Of a DNA stretch of 42,632 nucleotides, positions 23,903-32,800 are shown one piece after another. The notes beneath the pieces were generated by a model. It was not told where the DNA came from, did not search any database, and saw nothing but the letters and a program-made list of their open reading frames with translations. Source of the DNA: Deltaproteobacteria bacterium (GTDB taxonomy: Bacteria > Myxococcota > Myxococcia > SLRQ01); the NCBI GenBank assembly GCA_029210625.1, contig JARGFU010000035.1, positions 909-43,540 on the forward strand. The letters run 5' to 3'. Made by a program: the position numbers and the translations under genes. How positions within the stretch are numbered: position 1 is the first letter of the stretch; each line of letters begins with the position of its first letter.

Positions 23903-24707
23903 GACGGTCAGAGCGCGTTGCTGCCGTTCCCCCGCCGAGAGTCCTTCCCAGATCGGCGTGAGCTCGGCGCGCCCCGAGGTCGATCCGCACTGACTCCAGG
24001 AAGGCCTTCACGTCGCGGTTCATGGTGACGAGTTTGTCGAGAGTGGACCAGTCGAGATCATCCTTCGGGCGGGCCGGATGGATGATCGCGCTGTTGTTCG
24101 GCTCTTCCAGTTGGAGATGGATGGCGCCAATCCCGAACGCGCTGGACAGGCGCGTCAGCTCACCCACGAACTCGGGATCGTCCCGCCACTCCGCGGCGAC
24201 GAGGTAGCCCTCGTGCGCCCACGATGAGTTGGATACGGCCTGGAAGAAGCTCTCCCGCAAGTTGCCAAAATTGACCCGCCGCTTGACCTCGAAGGAGTAG
24301 AGACGAAGGAGAGGCGCCTGCATGGCGAAGCCGAAGTCGACGGTCACTTCCTCGTCCAGCGCGGTCATAGGAAAGAGCGCGCCAATGAGATCCGGGTGGA
24401 CCCACTCCCCGAACGCCTTCTTCTTGCTCGTGGAATGGTTGATGGTCTTGACCCTGACGCCCCCAAGCTTCTCCTTCGCGAACGCCGCGACGAGGGGGTG
24501 AAGTTCCTTCTCCAGGTATCCGGGGCCCCGAGACCGGCCCTTCTTGTTCGGCTCCGTGTCCGCATCGTCCTCCGGAGCGACCGTATCCGGCGACCAACCC
24601 TTCGGGAGCGGCCTGCTCTTCAGCCAGAACCGTACTGGCCGCCGCCCGACGCGAAGAAAGGGGGTCTCGGGGTTGTCCTTAGAGTCGACGTAGATCTGCG
24701 CAGCCAT
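23895..24707 (-). CDS. COG2958/HrgA-like PD-(D/E)XK nuclease-like protein, N-terminally truncated
   Basis: A 270-aa protein matching the C-terminal part of COG2958 (HrgA-like) proteins, which normally join an N-terminal HARE winged helix to a nuclease-like domain. Visible here are YLEKELHPLVAAFAKEKLGG, EWVHPDLIG with Asp106, LYSFEVKRRVNFGNLRESFF with Glu140 and Lys142, QAVSNSSWAHEGYLVAAEW, and the ending DDLDWSTLDKLV. Asp...ExK fits a restriction-endonuclease active site. The first 30 residues are the end of a HARE domain, and the frame stays open upstream with more HARE-like residues but no ATG/GTG/TTG. The true gene therefore seems to have lost about 50-60 N-terminal residues. A defence or DNA-modification role is likely. 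Confidence 0.72.
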   Translation of the reverse strand: MAAQIYVDSKDNPETPFLRVGRRPVRFWLKSRPLPKGWSPDTVAPEDDADTEPNKKGRSRGPGYLEKELHPLVAAFAKEKLGGVRVKTINHSTSKKKAFGEWVHPDLIGALFPMTALDEEVTVDFGFAMQAPLLRLYSFEVKRRVNFGNLRESFFQAVSNSSWAHEGYLVAAEWRDDPEFVGELTRLSSAFGIGAIHLQLEEPNNSAIIHPARPKDDLDWSTLDKLVTMNRDVKAFLESVRIDLGARRAHADLGRTLGGGTAATRSDRRE

Positions 24708-25065
24708 GGTCTCCCACGGCGTCGCCCCACGGGAATTGAGCTTCTTCGTGAAGCCGCTCCCCTCCGTTTCCGTACGATGCAGGGCCTTCGCTTACGAAGA
24801 TGACGCCCACAATACTCCGGGTTCTGAAGTTGACTAGGCACGCTTCCTCACCCTCCGACTATCGACCCTCCCCACCTCGCCGCGGCGCAAGGCGGACGTG
24901 AGAGCACTTTTCAGGGCTTTCCGTGCGGGTTGCGACAGCCGAGCGAAGCCCAAAGATGTGGACCTTTCGCGAAGACCCCTCTGCCCCTGGGGGGGCTGCT
25001 GATCAGGTCTGCCTCCGACACTCCGGGACGCCGGCGCTGTCAGGGGGGGCTGGTAGACCGGCCCC
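24708..25065. other. Intergenic region with HARE-domain remnant and divergent promoters
   Basis: On the minus strand, 24708-24791 continues the frame of the COG2958-like gene and encodes NSRGATPWETM before that gene's ATG, the conserved end of a HARE winged helix. A TAA at 24794-24792 closes the frame upstream. The remaining bases up to the helicase ATG show no gene I can support. They should contain divergent promoters, but no clear -35/-10 pair stands out. Confidence 0.5.
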
Positions 25066-27555
25066 ATGAACGATCTGGCCGAAGCTCGCCTCATGCTCCT
25101 CGACCTCTGCCACGGCAAGACCGACCCGCTGCCGTCGGAGCTGCTCGTGGCGCAGGTGCTCGCCCACCACGGCGACGCTTCCTGGGCGGTGAAGCGAGAG
25201 GCCATGGCCGCGGTCCTGCGCAGGCTGGCCTCGGGGCGGCGCGAGGGCCTGAAGGTCGCCTCAGGGCCCGCCGGTGGGGAGCCCCTCGGTCTCTACCGGA
25301 CGCGCCGTCGCCGGGCGGCACTCCGGCCCTACCGCACGGTCCTGCGCGGCCTGGCGCCGCTCGAGACGAGCTGCGACTGTCCCGACTTCCTGCGCAACTC
25401 GCTGGGCCTGTGCAAGCACGCGCTGGCGGTGCTCACCGACCTCGCGGCCCGGCCTCGCCGCTTTGCCCGGGCGTCGCGCGCCGCCAGGGCGTCGCAGCCC
25501 CGGCTCGTCTGGGACCCGATCCTGCCGCTGGAGGGAGAGGGTGACTGGCTGGCCCGCCTTCGCCTGGAGCGGGCGGGTCGGCCCGAGCTGCCCGGGACGA
25601 TGCGCCACGTGGGGCTGCGCTTCCGGCGCGGGGACGGACGGCTCCGGCAGACCTTCCGGGACCGGCCCGGGACGCGGCTGGCCCTGGTCGAAGAGCTGCT
25701 GGAGGTGCAGCAGGGGGCCGCCTACCGGGACGCCGATCCTGCCCTCGAGGCGCTGCTCATCCAGGAGCAGGTCCGGCTCTCCCGCCTGTGCGAGGACCGC
25801 AGGCGCCTGGGCCCGGCGAAGAAAGCGCTGCGAGCGCTCAAGCAGCCGCTCTACCCCTACCAGAGCGAGGGCACCGAGCGCTTCCTGCGAGAGGGCCGGC
25901 TGCTGGTCGCGGACGACATGGGGCTCGGCAAGACCGCCCAGGCCATCGCCGCGGCCCACGCGCTCTGGTCCTGCGGCGCCGTCCGGCGGGGCCTGATCAT
26001 CGTGCCGGCCAGCCTGCGCGATCAGTGGAGGCGGGAGTGGGCCTCCTTCACCGACGCCCCGGTCCGGGTGGTCGACGGCCCGGCGGCCGGGCGCCACCGC
26101 CTCTACCGGCAGCGGCCCGAGGGCTTCCTGCTGGCCTCCTACGCCTCCGTCCGACGCGATCTGCACGCCATCCGCGCGTTTGACGCCGGGATGGTCGTCC
26201 TCGACGAGGCCCAGCGGATCAAGAACTGGGAGACCCGGACCGCGGCGGCCATCAAGCAGCTCGACGCCCCCTACCGCCTCGTTCTCACCGGCACGCCCCT
26301 CGAGAACCGCCTCGACGAGCTCGCCTCGATCATGGACTGGGTCGACGACCGGGCGCTCGAGCCGAAGTGGAGGCTCTCACCGGCCCACACGGTGACCGCC
26401 GACGGCGCCCGGGAGGTGGTGGGTGTGCGGGGGCTCGACACCTTGCGCCGACGACTTGCGGCGACCATGGTCCGGCGCACCCGCCCCGAGATCCTCGACC
26501 AGCTACCTCCGCGCACCGAGACGGTGATCCCCGTCGCGCTGACGCCGGAGCAGTGGGAGGCCCACGAAGACCTCGACCCGCCCATCCGGCGGCTGCTCGC
26601 CACCGGGCGCCGCCGGCCGCTGCGGCCGCAGGAGTTCCATCGGCTGATGAGCCTGCTCACCCACCAGCGCATCGCCGCCAACGGGATCGCGCAGCTCGAC
26701 TTCGAGCGCCTCTGGCCCTCGCTCTCGGTGACCGGGCCCGATCCGATCGCGCTGGGAGAGGCGGGGAGCCCCAAGCTCCTCGAGCTGCGGAAGATCGTCG
26801 AGCGGGTGGTGCTCGGTGAAGGGCGCAAGGTGGTCGTCTTCTCCCAGTGGCGGCGGATGCTCACCTTGGCCCACTGGGCGGTGTCGGATCTGCTCGAGGA
26901 GGCCGGGCTGCGAGCCGCGTTCTTCACCGGCAAGGAGGGGCGACGCAGGCGGGAGCAGAACCTCGTCGACTTCCACGACGACCCCGCGGCCCGGATCCTC
27001 TTCGCGACGGACGCCGGCGGCGTGGGCCTCAACCTGCAGCGTGCCGCCAGCTGCTGTGTGAATCTCGAGCTGCCCTGGAACCCGGCGGTGCTCGAGCAGC
27101 GCATCGGCCGGGTTCACCGCCTCGGTCAGCGCTCGCCCGTGGAGGTCTACAACCTCATGGGGCGCGCCTGCATCGAGGAGCGGATGGCGGCCACCCTCTC
27201 GGACAAGCGGGCGCTCTTCTCCGGCCTCTTCGATGGCGAGGCCGACGAGATCCGCTTCGAGCGCTCCGGCAGCTTCCTCTCCCGGATGGAGCGGGTCCTC
27301 GGCCCCGAGCCGGGGGCGCCGACGAGCGCCCCGGCGTCGCTTCGAGCGGAGCGGGGGGGAGGGTCCGCGGCCGCTCCGGAGCACCGGCTCTTGCCCGCGG
27401 CCGAGCTCGGCCGCCTCCTTTCGGGCCTGCGGATCCAGTCCCGCGCCGACGGCGGGCTCGGGATCCAGGCGAGCCCGGAGGCGGCGAAGCTCCTCGGCCC
27501 GCTCTTCGAGGGGTTGGCTGGCTTGCTGGCTCGAGCGTCCGGGGCGGAGGTGTGA
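25066..27555 (+). CDS. SWIM zinc-finger SNF2-family helicase/translocase
   Basis: An 829-aa ATP-dependent DNA translocase. A SWIM zinc finger, Cys103-x-Cys105-x10-Cys116-x-His118 (CDCPDFLRNSLGLCKH), lies near the N-terminus. The SNF2 motor follows: motif I DDMGLGKT at 283-290, motif II DEAQ at 380-383, motif III LVLTGTPLENRL, motif V ATDAGGVGLNLQ and motif VI QRIGRVHRLGQ. SWIM-SNF2 proteins remodel or unwind DNA-protein complexes; many sit in bacterial chromosomes or defence islands with no fixed role. No nuclease domain is visible, so any cleavage would need a partner. Its end converges with the nucleotidyltransferase gene after 10 nt. Confidence 0.92.
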   Translation: MNDLAEARLMLLDLCHGKTDPLPSELLVAQVLAHHGDASWAVKREAMAAVLRRLASGRREGLKVASGPAGGEPLGLYRTRRRRAALRPYRTVLRGLAPLETSCDCPDFLRNSLGLCKHALAVLTDLAARPRRFARASRAARASQPRLVWDPILPLEGEGDWLARLRLERAGRPELPGTMRHVGLRFRRGDGRLRQTFRDRPGTRLALVEELLEVQQGAAYRDADPALEALLIQEQVRLSRLCEDRRRLGPAKKALRALKQPLYPYQSEGTERFLREGRLLVADDMGLGKTAQAIAAAHALWSCGAVRRGLIIVPASLRDQWRREWASFTDAPVRVVDGPAAGRHRLYRQRPEGFLLASYASVRRDLHAIRAFDAGMVVLDEAQRIKNWETRTAAAIKQLDAPYRLVLTGTPLENRLDELASIMDWVDDRALEPKWRLSPAHTVTADGAREVVGVRGLDTLRRRLAATMVRRTRPEILDQLPPRTETVIPVALTPEQWEAHEDLDPPIRRLLATGRRRPLRPQEFHRLMSLLTHQRIAANGIAQLDFERLWPSLSVTGPDPIALGEAGSPKLLELRKIVERVVLGEGRKVVVFSQWRRMLTLAHWAVSDLLEEAGLRAAFFTGKEGRRRREQNLVDFHDDPAARILFATDAGGVGLNLQRAASCCVNLELPWNPAVLEQRIGRVHRLGQRSPVEVYNLMGRACIEERMAATLSDKRALFSGLFDGEADEIRFERSGSFLSRMERVLGPEPGAPTSAPASLRAERGGGSAAAPEHRLLPAAELGRLLSGLRIQSRADGGLGIQASPEAAKLLGPLFEGLAGLLARASGAEV

Positions 27556-27565
27556 CGCCCGGTCT

Positions 27566-28120
27566 TCAGGGATGTCGCGAGCTGATCTCGTCCCAGCGAT
27601 CGATCCGCTCGTCTTCTCCCATCAGGTCCACCAGCGCGGCTCTGACGAAGTCGCGGTCGAAGGCGGTGCCCTGCACTTCCACCATCCGCTCGACGTCGAG
27701 GAGGTCCTTGGGGCGAAAGAAGAGCAGCTTGAAGACCGCGAGGACCTCGGCCGAGTGGATCCAGGCCGGGCGCCCCAGGATCGTCGTACGGACCCGACGC
27801 GCGAGCGCCTCTTCGTAGAAGGGAATGCTCGGCACGAACACATCGACCCGGATGGGGCCGAGGTAGCCCACGAAGAGGCCCTCGCGGGTGGCCCGCTGGC
27901 GGCTCGCTGACCGGTCGAACTCGACGCCCGCGGACTCGACGAGGTCGAAGGCGCGGTCGAGGTCGTCGCCGGTCACCCAGAGGACGAGGTCCACGTCGGC
28001 GGTGGCGCGAGGCTCCGACCAGGCGGCGAGGGCCACCGCGCCGCCGATCGCGTAGTCGAGCTCGCCGGCCTCGAGGACCTCGAGCAGGCGGTCGACGACC
28101 GAGGAGACGGTCTCAGCCAT
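27566..28120 (-). CDS. MNT-type nucleotidyltransferase (possible toxin)
   Basis: A 184-aa nucleotidyltransferase-fold protein: Gly26-Gly27 in YAIGGAVALAAW, the metal pair Asp42-x-Asp44 (ADVDLVLWV), and a third acidic residue at Asp93 (IRVDVFVP). That is the minimal NTase core, related to AbiEii/MenA-like and other stand-alone NTase proteins. Such enzymes transfer nucleotides to tRNA or to protein and can act as toxins, but the target is not shown. Its start overlaps the end of the 74-aa gene by 8 nt, as in two-gene toxin-antitoxin or regulator modules. Confidence 0.82.
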   Translation of the reverse strand: MAETVSSVVDRLLEVLEAGELDYAIGGAVALAAWSEPRATADVDLVLWVTGDDLDRAFDLVESAGVEFDRSASRQRATREGLFVGYLGPIRVDVFVPSIPFYEEALARRVRTTILGRPAWIHSAEVLAVFKLLFFRPKDLLDVERMVEVQGTAFDRDFVRAALVDLMGEDERIDRWDEISSRHP

Positions 28121-28337
28121 CGCGGGCGCGCTGCATCAGCTCCCGCCACAGGGCCAGGGACGACTCGGTGCGAGGTGTCGGAGCTCGCAGCTTCGCTTCT
28201 CCGGGTCGGGCGGAGACGATCGAGTCCGTGAGGTCGCAGAGCTCGAAGAGCAGGGCCAGCCGCTCCTCGGGCGTCATCCGCACGAAGCGCTCCGTGTCGT
28301 CCTCGGGCGGTACGAAGGCCGGGAGGGGAGGAGGCAT
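28113..28337 (-). CDS. Small partner protein of the nucleotidyltransferase (possible antitoxin)
   Basis: A 74-aa protein placed directly upstream of, and overlapping, the nucleotidyltransferase gene. The N-terminus is Pro-rich, the middle helical (MTPEERLALLFELCDLTDSI) and the end basic-helical (SSLALWRELMQRAR). No known domain is recognised. Order and overlap fit the antitoxin or binding-partner position of NTase modules, but no functional motif proves it. The ATG has GGGGAGGAGG just upstream. Confidence 0.7.
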   Translation of the reverse strand: MPPPLPAFVPPEDDTERFVRMTPEERLALLFELCDLTDSIVSARPGEAKLRAPTPRTESSLALWRELMQRARDG

Positions 28338-28398
28338 GGCCGGATCATACCATTCATGAAGGGGGTCCGCAGACTGTCGGAGCCGCGGAGGATCGGGA

Positions 28399-28436
28399 CA
28401 TGAACTCCCGATCAGCTAGATGATCGGGAGTTCATG
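28399..28436. repeat. 16-bp perfect inverted repeat across the jetD stop codon
   Basis: CATGAACTCCCGATCA (28399-28414) is the exact reverse complement of 28421-28436, separated by 6 nt. The right arm encodes the last residues of JetD and the spacer contains its stop. A third block, GATCGGGA at 28391-28398, can pair with 28406-28413 instead, so two alternative hairpins are possible. There is no T run on either strand. Confidence 0.85.
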
Positions 28437-29807
28437 GGCCAGGACGGTCTCCTGCTCGATCCAGACACCCGTCTCGAGCAGAGCCTCGAGGAGGTCGCGG
28501 CCGTGGGGCTCCCGCCAGCCGGCGAGGGTTCGGAGGATCCGGGCCTCCGCGGCCTGCGAGAGGCGCAGGCCAGCTGCCCGGAAGCGCGCGTGGGTGGCGG
28601 CGTCCATCCAGAGGGGCTCGATCTTCAGGCCCGAGCGGTGGGCGAGGCTGCGCCAGATCTCGAGGCCCGCCCGATCGAGGTCTCCGGTGTGGCGCAGCTC
28701 GAGGTCGGGACGGTCCCGGGCCAGTGCTTTCAGGAGCAGGACCACCGCCCAGCCGGCCTGGCCTCCGGTGTAGACGAGGAGATCGTCGGCCTCCGGGCGG
28801 GCGGCGAGGGTGTGGAAGGCACTCTCGTTCTCGACCGTGAGGACGCGCCCGGCGCTCGTGCGCGCCCGCCTCGCGCGTCGAAGGACGGGGAGGGGGAGCT
28901 TGGCGGGTAGGCCCTCCCGGTGGAGGCGCGTGGGATCCTCGAGAGTCTCGGCGCCCACCTCGAGGGTGAGTGGGCCCTGGACCAGCACGTCGAGGCCGCC
29001 GAGGTTCCCCACGAAGTCGCAGTGCTCGAGGGTGAAGCGGCGGCGGATGGCCTGGCTGCCGGGTCGCTCGGCCTCGACGGTGGCGGCAAGGTCTGGATCG
29101 AGGGTGAGCAGCGTGTCACAGAGGCGGCCGTGGTCAGCCCCACCGGGCCGGAGGATCTTGGTGTGCCCACCGACCCAGCGGGAGAGATCGTCGACCCGGC
29201 CGGAGAGTGCAGGGTGTCGCGCGAGCAGCAGTCCGGTGACCAGGCGTTCGAGGGTCTGCCTTGCCACGGCGGGCCCCTCGGCCCGGTAGAGGGCTGCGAA
29301 GGGGCCGACGCCGCGGCCGGCCTCCTCCAGGGTGCGGGCGACCAGGCCCTCGACCTCCGGGTCTCGCCGAGCTTCCTGCCCGAGGGCTCGCAGTCGAGCG
29401 GAGGCGCGCTCGAGCCCATCCCGGGCCCCCTCCTCGAGGGCCGAGAGGAGCTCGCGGGTATTCGTCGCCGCCTCGGCCCGCCGATCCCGGGGCTCTCGGC
29501 CGGCGAGGGTGTCCAGGGTGGTCTCGAGGCAGAGGGGGACGGCGCCGAGCTCCTCGCAGTCCTCGACCAGCAGGCGAGCGAGGACGTCGAGACGGAGGGT
29601 GATCCCGTCCTTTCGCGGCGCCACCGCCGCGGCCGGCAGCACCTTCCCGAGCTCTTCCAGCTCGGCCTCCTTGCCCTGGAAGCCAAGCGTGCGGGGAAAG
29701 ACGCCATCTCGATCCCTCCGGTCGAGGACCCGCTCGACCAACCTGCGGAAGGTCGGATTCCGGGAGTGGGCCCGGCGGTACGCCGCGAGGACCGGATGCT
29801 CGCTCAT
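28416..29807 (-). CDS. jetD: Wadjet nuclease subunit JetD (Toprim)
   Basis: A 463-aa protein, last in the jetABCD operon. The C-terminal third is a Toprim domain of the DUF2220/DUF2399 kind: the catalytic Glu326 in LTVENESAF and Asp376-x-Asp378 in TGDLDRAGLEIW. The N-terminal part has helical and winged-helix-like segments, with VGGHTKILR and FVGNLGGLDVLV before the Toprim. In characterised Wadjet systems JetD binds the SMC complex and cuts circular DNA after loop extrusion. Its start overlaps the jetC stop as ATGA. Which JetD subtype it belongs to is unclear from reading. The start is supported by the overlap. Confidence 0.88.
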   Translation of the reverse strand: MSEHPVLAAYRRAHSRNPTFRRLVERVLDRRDRDGVFPRTLGFQGKEAELEELGKVLPAAAVAPRKDGITLRLDVLARLLVEDCEELGAVPLCLETTLDTLAGREPRDRRAEAATNTRELLSALEEGARDGLERASARLRALGQEARRDPEVEGLVARTLEEAGRGVGPFAALYRAEGPAVARQTLERLVTGLLLARHPALSGRVDDLSRWVGGHTKILRPGGADHGRLCDTLLTLDPDLAATVEAERPGSQAIRRRFTLEHCDFVGNLGGLDVLVQGPLTLEVGAETLEDPTRLHREGLPAKLPLPVLRRARRARTSAGRVLTVENESAFHTLAARPEADDLLVYTGGQAGWAVVLLLKALARDRPDLELRHTGDLDRAGLEIWRSLAHRSGLKIEPLWMDAATHARFRAAGLRLSQAAEARILRTLAGWREPHGRDLLEALLETGVWIEQETVLAHELPII

Positions 29808-32800
29808 GCCCCCGCCTCGGCCTCGACCCCGATGCGCAGCGTGTCGGCCTCGGGCAGGGCCCGCTCGAAGAGGGTCTCGGTCTTGCGGGCGAAGCGGTAG
29901 TCGTGGAGGAAGACGTCGCCCTCGGGGCTCTTCTCGACCAGCAGGGTGGTCGAGCGGTCGAGGGCCTCGCTGATCCCGTCGAGCTCGGGGGTCGCGACGA
30001 CCAGGGTGATGCCCGCCCGGGTACAGAAGCGCAGCAGCTCGTCCCGCCTTCCGGCGTCGATGCCATAGAAGGCCTCGTCGAGGAGCAGCAGGCGGACGCT
30101 GGCCTCGATCCCCTGGTAGAGCAGCAGGGAGAGGCAGAAGAGCAGGAGGTAGCTGGGCACGGCCTGCTCACCGCCAGAGCCCTGGCGCAGGCGCTCGCGG
30201 GAGAGCGCGACGCCGTCCTCGCCGACGCGGAAGAGCTCGAGCTCGAAGTCGAACCACTTCCGGTAGTCGAGGAGGGGAGGCAGGGCGTCGTCCTCCGAGG
30301 AGAGCTCGTCGAGGCGGGCAGCGAAGTAGTCCTTCAGCTCGGCGGTCTTGGCCGGAGAGATCGAGGAGGTCTCCTCGAGGAGCTTGTGCGGGCGCCGCAT
30401 CTCTGGCTTCAGATGCGCGCGAATACGGTAGCGGGTGCTGCCGAAGGAGAGATCGGCGACCAGCTGGTTGATGTCGGCAATGGTCCGCTCGAGCCCGAAG
30501 ACCTCGCCCCGCAGGGTGGAGACGAGGTCCTCGAGGACGATGCGCTCGAGGAGATCGTCGCGCCCCTCCCCGAGGGCAGCCTGCAGCTCGTCCACCTGCC
30601 CCTGTAGCTTCGAGCTCACCTCACCCAGCGTCGCGCCGGTGGTGTCGATCAGCTGCTCGCTACCCGCGTCGCGAGAGAAGGCGTACTTCTGCCAGAGGAG
30701 AGGGTGGCGCAGGCCGTCGCTGCCGGAGAGGCGCTCCTCGAGGGTCGCGAGCTGCCGCTGCGCCTGCTCGATCCGGCCCGGGAGGTTGGCGACCTTGAGC
30801 TGGCCGCCCTTCTTGTGGACGAAGACGTAGGTGTCGAGGTCGGCGCGGTGTTCGGCGGCGACCCTCGCGAGCAGCTCGCTCCTCGCCCGGGCCAGCTCCT
30901 CCCGGGCCTGATCCATCGCGACCGCCGCCCGCGCTGCCCGATCGGCGGCGGTCTGCTCCTGCCCTTCCGCCAGACCCAGGGACCGATTCGTGGCATCTAC
31001 CTCACCCTGGAGCGCTCGCCGGTGCTCCTCGAGCGCTTGCAGCCGCTCACCGAGCACGTCGAGCCCCTCCTCCTGGATGGCCCGCTCGAGGGTCGCGAGG
31101 ACCTCATCGGTGGCCGCGAGGCGAGCCCGATGTCCCTCCGATCGCCGGGTGGTGGCCGAGACCCTCTCTTCCAGCTCGGCCGCCCGGACCCGCGCGTGCT
31201 CGCGCTCCTGGGCGGCGAGGGCCAGGGCCTGGAGCGAGAGGCCCTCGAGGGCGTCTGCGGCCTTCCCGAGGGTCTCCTCGATCGCGTCCTCTCCCGCCGC
31301 CGCCGTGCTGGCGGCGTCGGCTCGGTCTTCGTTGGCCTCGGCCTCGGCTTCGAGATGATCGATCGCCTCGGCCAGCGCCCGGGCCCGGGCGGCGGTGCCC
31401 AGCCAACGGGGCGGTCCCGGGAGCAGGCGCTCGTCGGCTCGCGCGTGGCGGAGGTGCCCCTCCCCGGTGAGGAAGGAGCGCTCGGGCTCCTCCGCGACCA
31501 CGGCATCGGCGTCTTCCGGGGCGATCGGGGCGAGGTGGTAGGCGAGGAAGGACGTCGCCACGGCCTCCGCGCCACCGGCGGCCTCGATGTGCAACTCGTC
31601 GACGAGGCTGGTACCGCCCGGCGCGGCTCGAGGTGTCTTCCCGGTCCGGGGCGCCCGCGCGAGGGGGAGACCCGGCCACCGGGCGAGGAGGAGCCCGAGA
31701 GCCGCGTCGTGGTGCTCGGGTGCGACCACGAGCGCCGAGAGGAGTCGTGGTCCGAGGGCCCGCTCGAGGTAGCCCGTGCGCTCGAGGGAGACTCCCGGCC
31801 CAGGTTCGAGGCAACGGTAGAGGGGGGAGGCCGCGATCCCCTCGGCCGCGAGCGCGGCCAGGGCGCCCTCGAGATCGACGCCCGCGAGGGGCGGCGGTGG
31901 CTCGCCCCGGGCGCGGAGAGCCTCGGCCTCCGCTCGCGCCTGGCGGGCATGGGCACGGGCGTCTCGCTCGGTCTCCCGTAGCCCCGCCGCGCGCGCCGCC
32001 GCCTCGGACGCCCCCCGGAGCAGCGCATGAAGGACCTTCTGCTGGAGGCGCTCTAGCTCCTCGGGGAGCGGGCGGTCCGGTAGACGGTGCAATCCTCGCA
32101 GCTGATCCTGGAGTCGCCCCAGGGCGTCCAACCCGACCGGCCCGAGGTGGGGAGCGCTGGAGGCCCCGACCCCTTCGAGGATGCGCGTGCCCGCGCCCGC
32201 GAGCTCGGCCACCCGGGTGGTGGTGCGCTCTGCCTCCCCCGCCACCTGGCCCAGGACCCGGGAGGCGGTCTCCTGTTCCCGGATCGCCTCTCCCAGGGTG
32301 ACGGCCTCGCGCTCTCGCGCGGCCGAGAGCTCCCTGCGCCGCTCGAGCAAGGCGATCCCTTCGCTCGCCCGGAGGCGCCCGCTCTCGGACTCCGCCGCCT
32401 CCAGGTCGATTCGCAAGGCGTGCAGCCTCTCCTCAAGCTCGCCGCGTGCGGCCCTCCTTACCTCGATGGCGGCGCGCGCCTCGGTCTCCTCGTGTTCGGC
32501 GCGCGCGGCCTCGTGGTGCGAACCCAGGTAGGCGTAGCGGCAAAGGACCTCCTTCTGGCCCTCGATCTCGTCGATCAGTCCGAGCAGGGTTCGTAGCTGC
32601 CCGAGCTCCTGGTCGAGGGCCGAGAGGTCGGTGCGGGTGCGCTCCATCGCCTCGAGGGCTCGGCGGATCTCGTGGAAGGCCCCCTCGTCCGGATCGGGCA
32701 GGAGGGAGGCGAAGAGGCCGCCGAAGTTCTCGGTGGCGGCGACCAGGTCGCGGTAGGCCTTGCCGGCCGCGAGGAAGTGGCTGACCTGCTCGAAGCTCGC

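Noticed and set aside
29134-30171. Alternative minus-strand frame across the jetC/jetD junction
   Set aside because: Arg/Pro/Ser-rich and antiphase to two genes with clear catalytic motifs joined by an ATGA overlap.
30704-31981. 425-codon plus-strand frame inside jetC
   Set aside because: Mirror of coiled-coil coding sequence; no recognisable motif.
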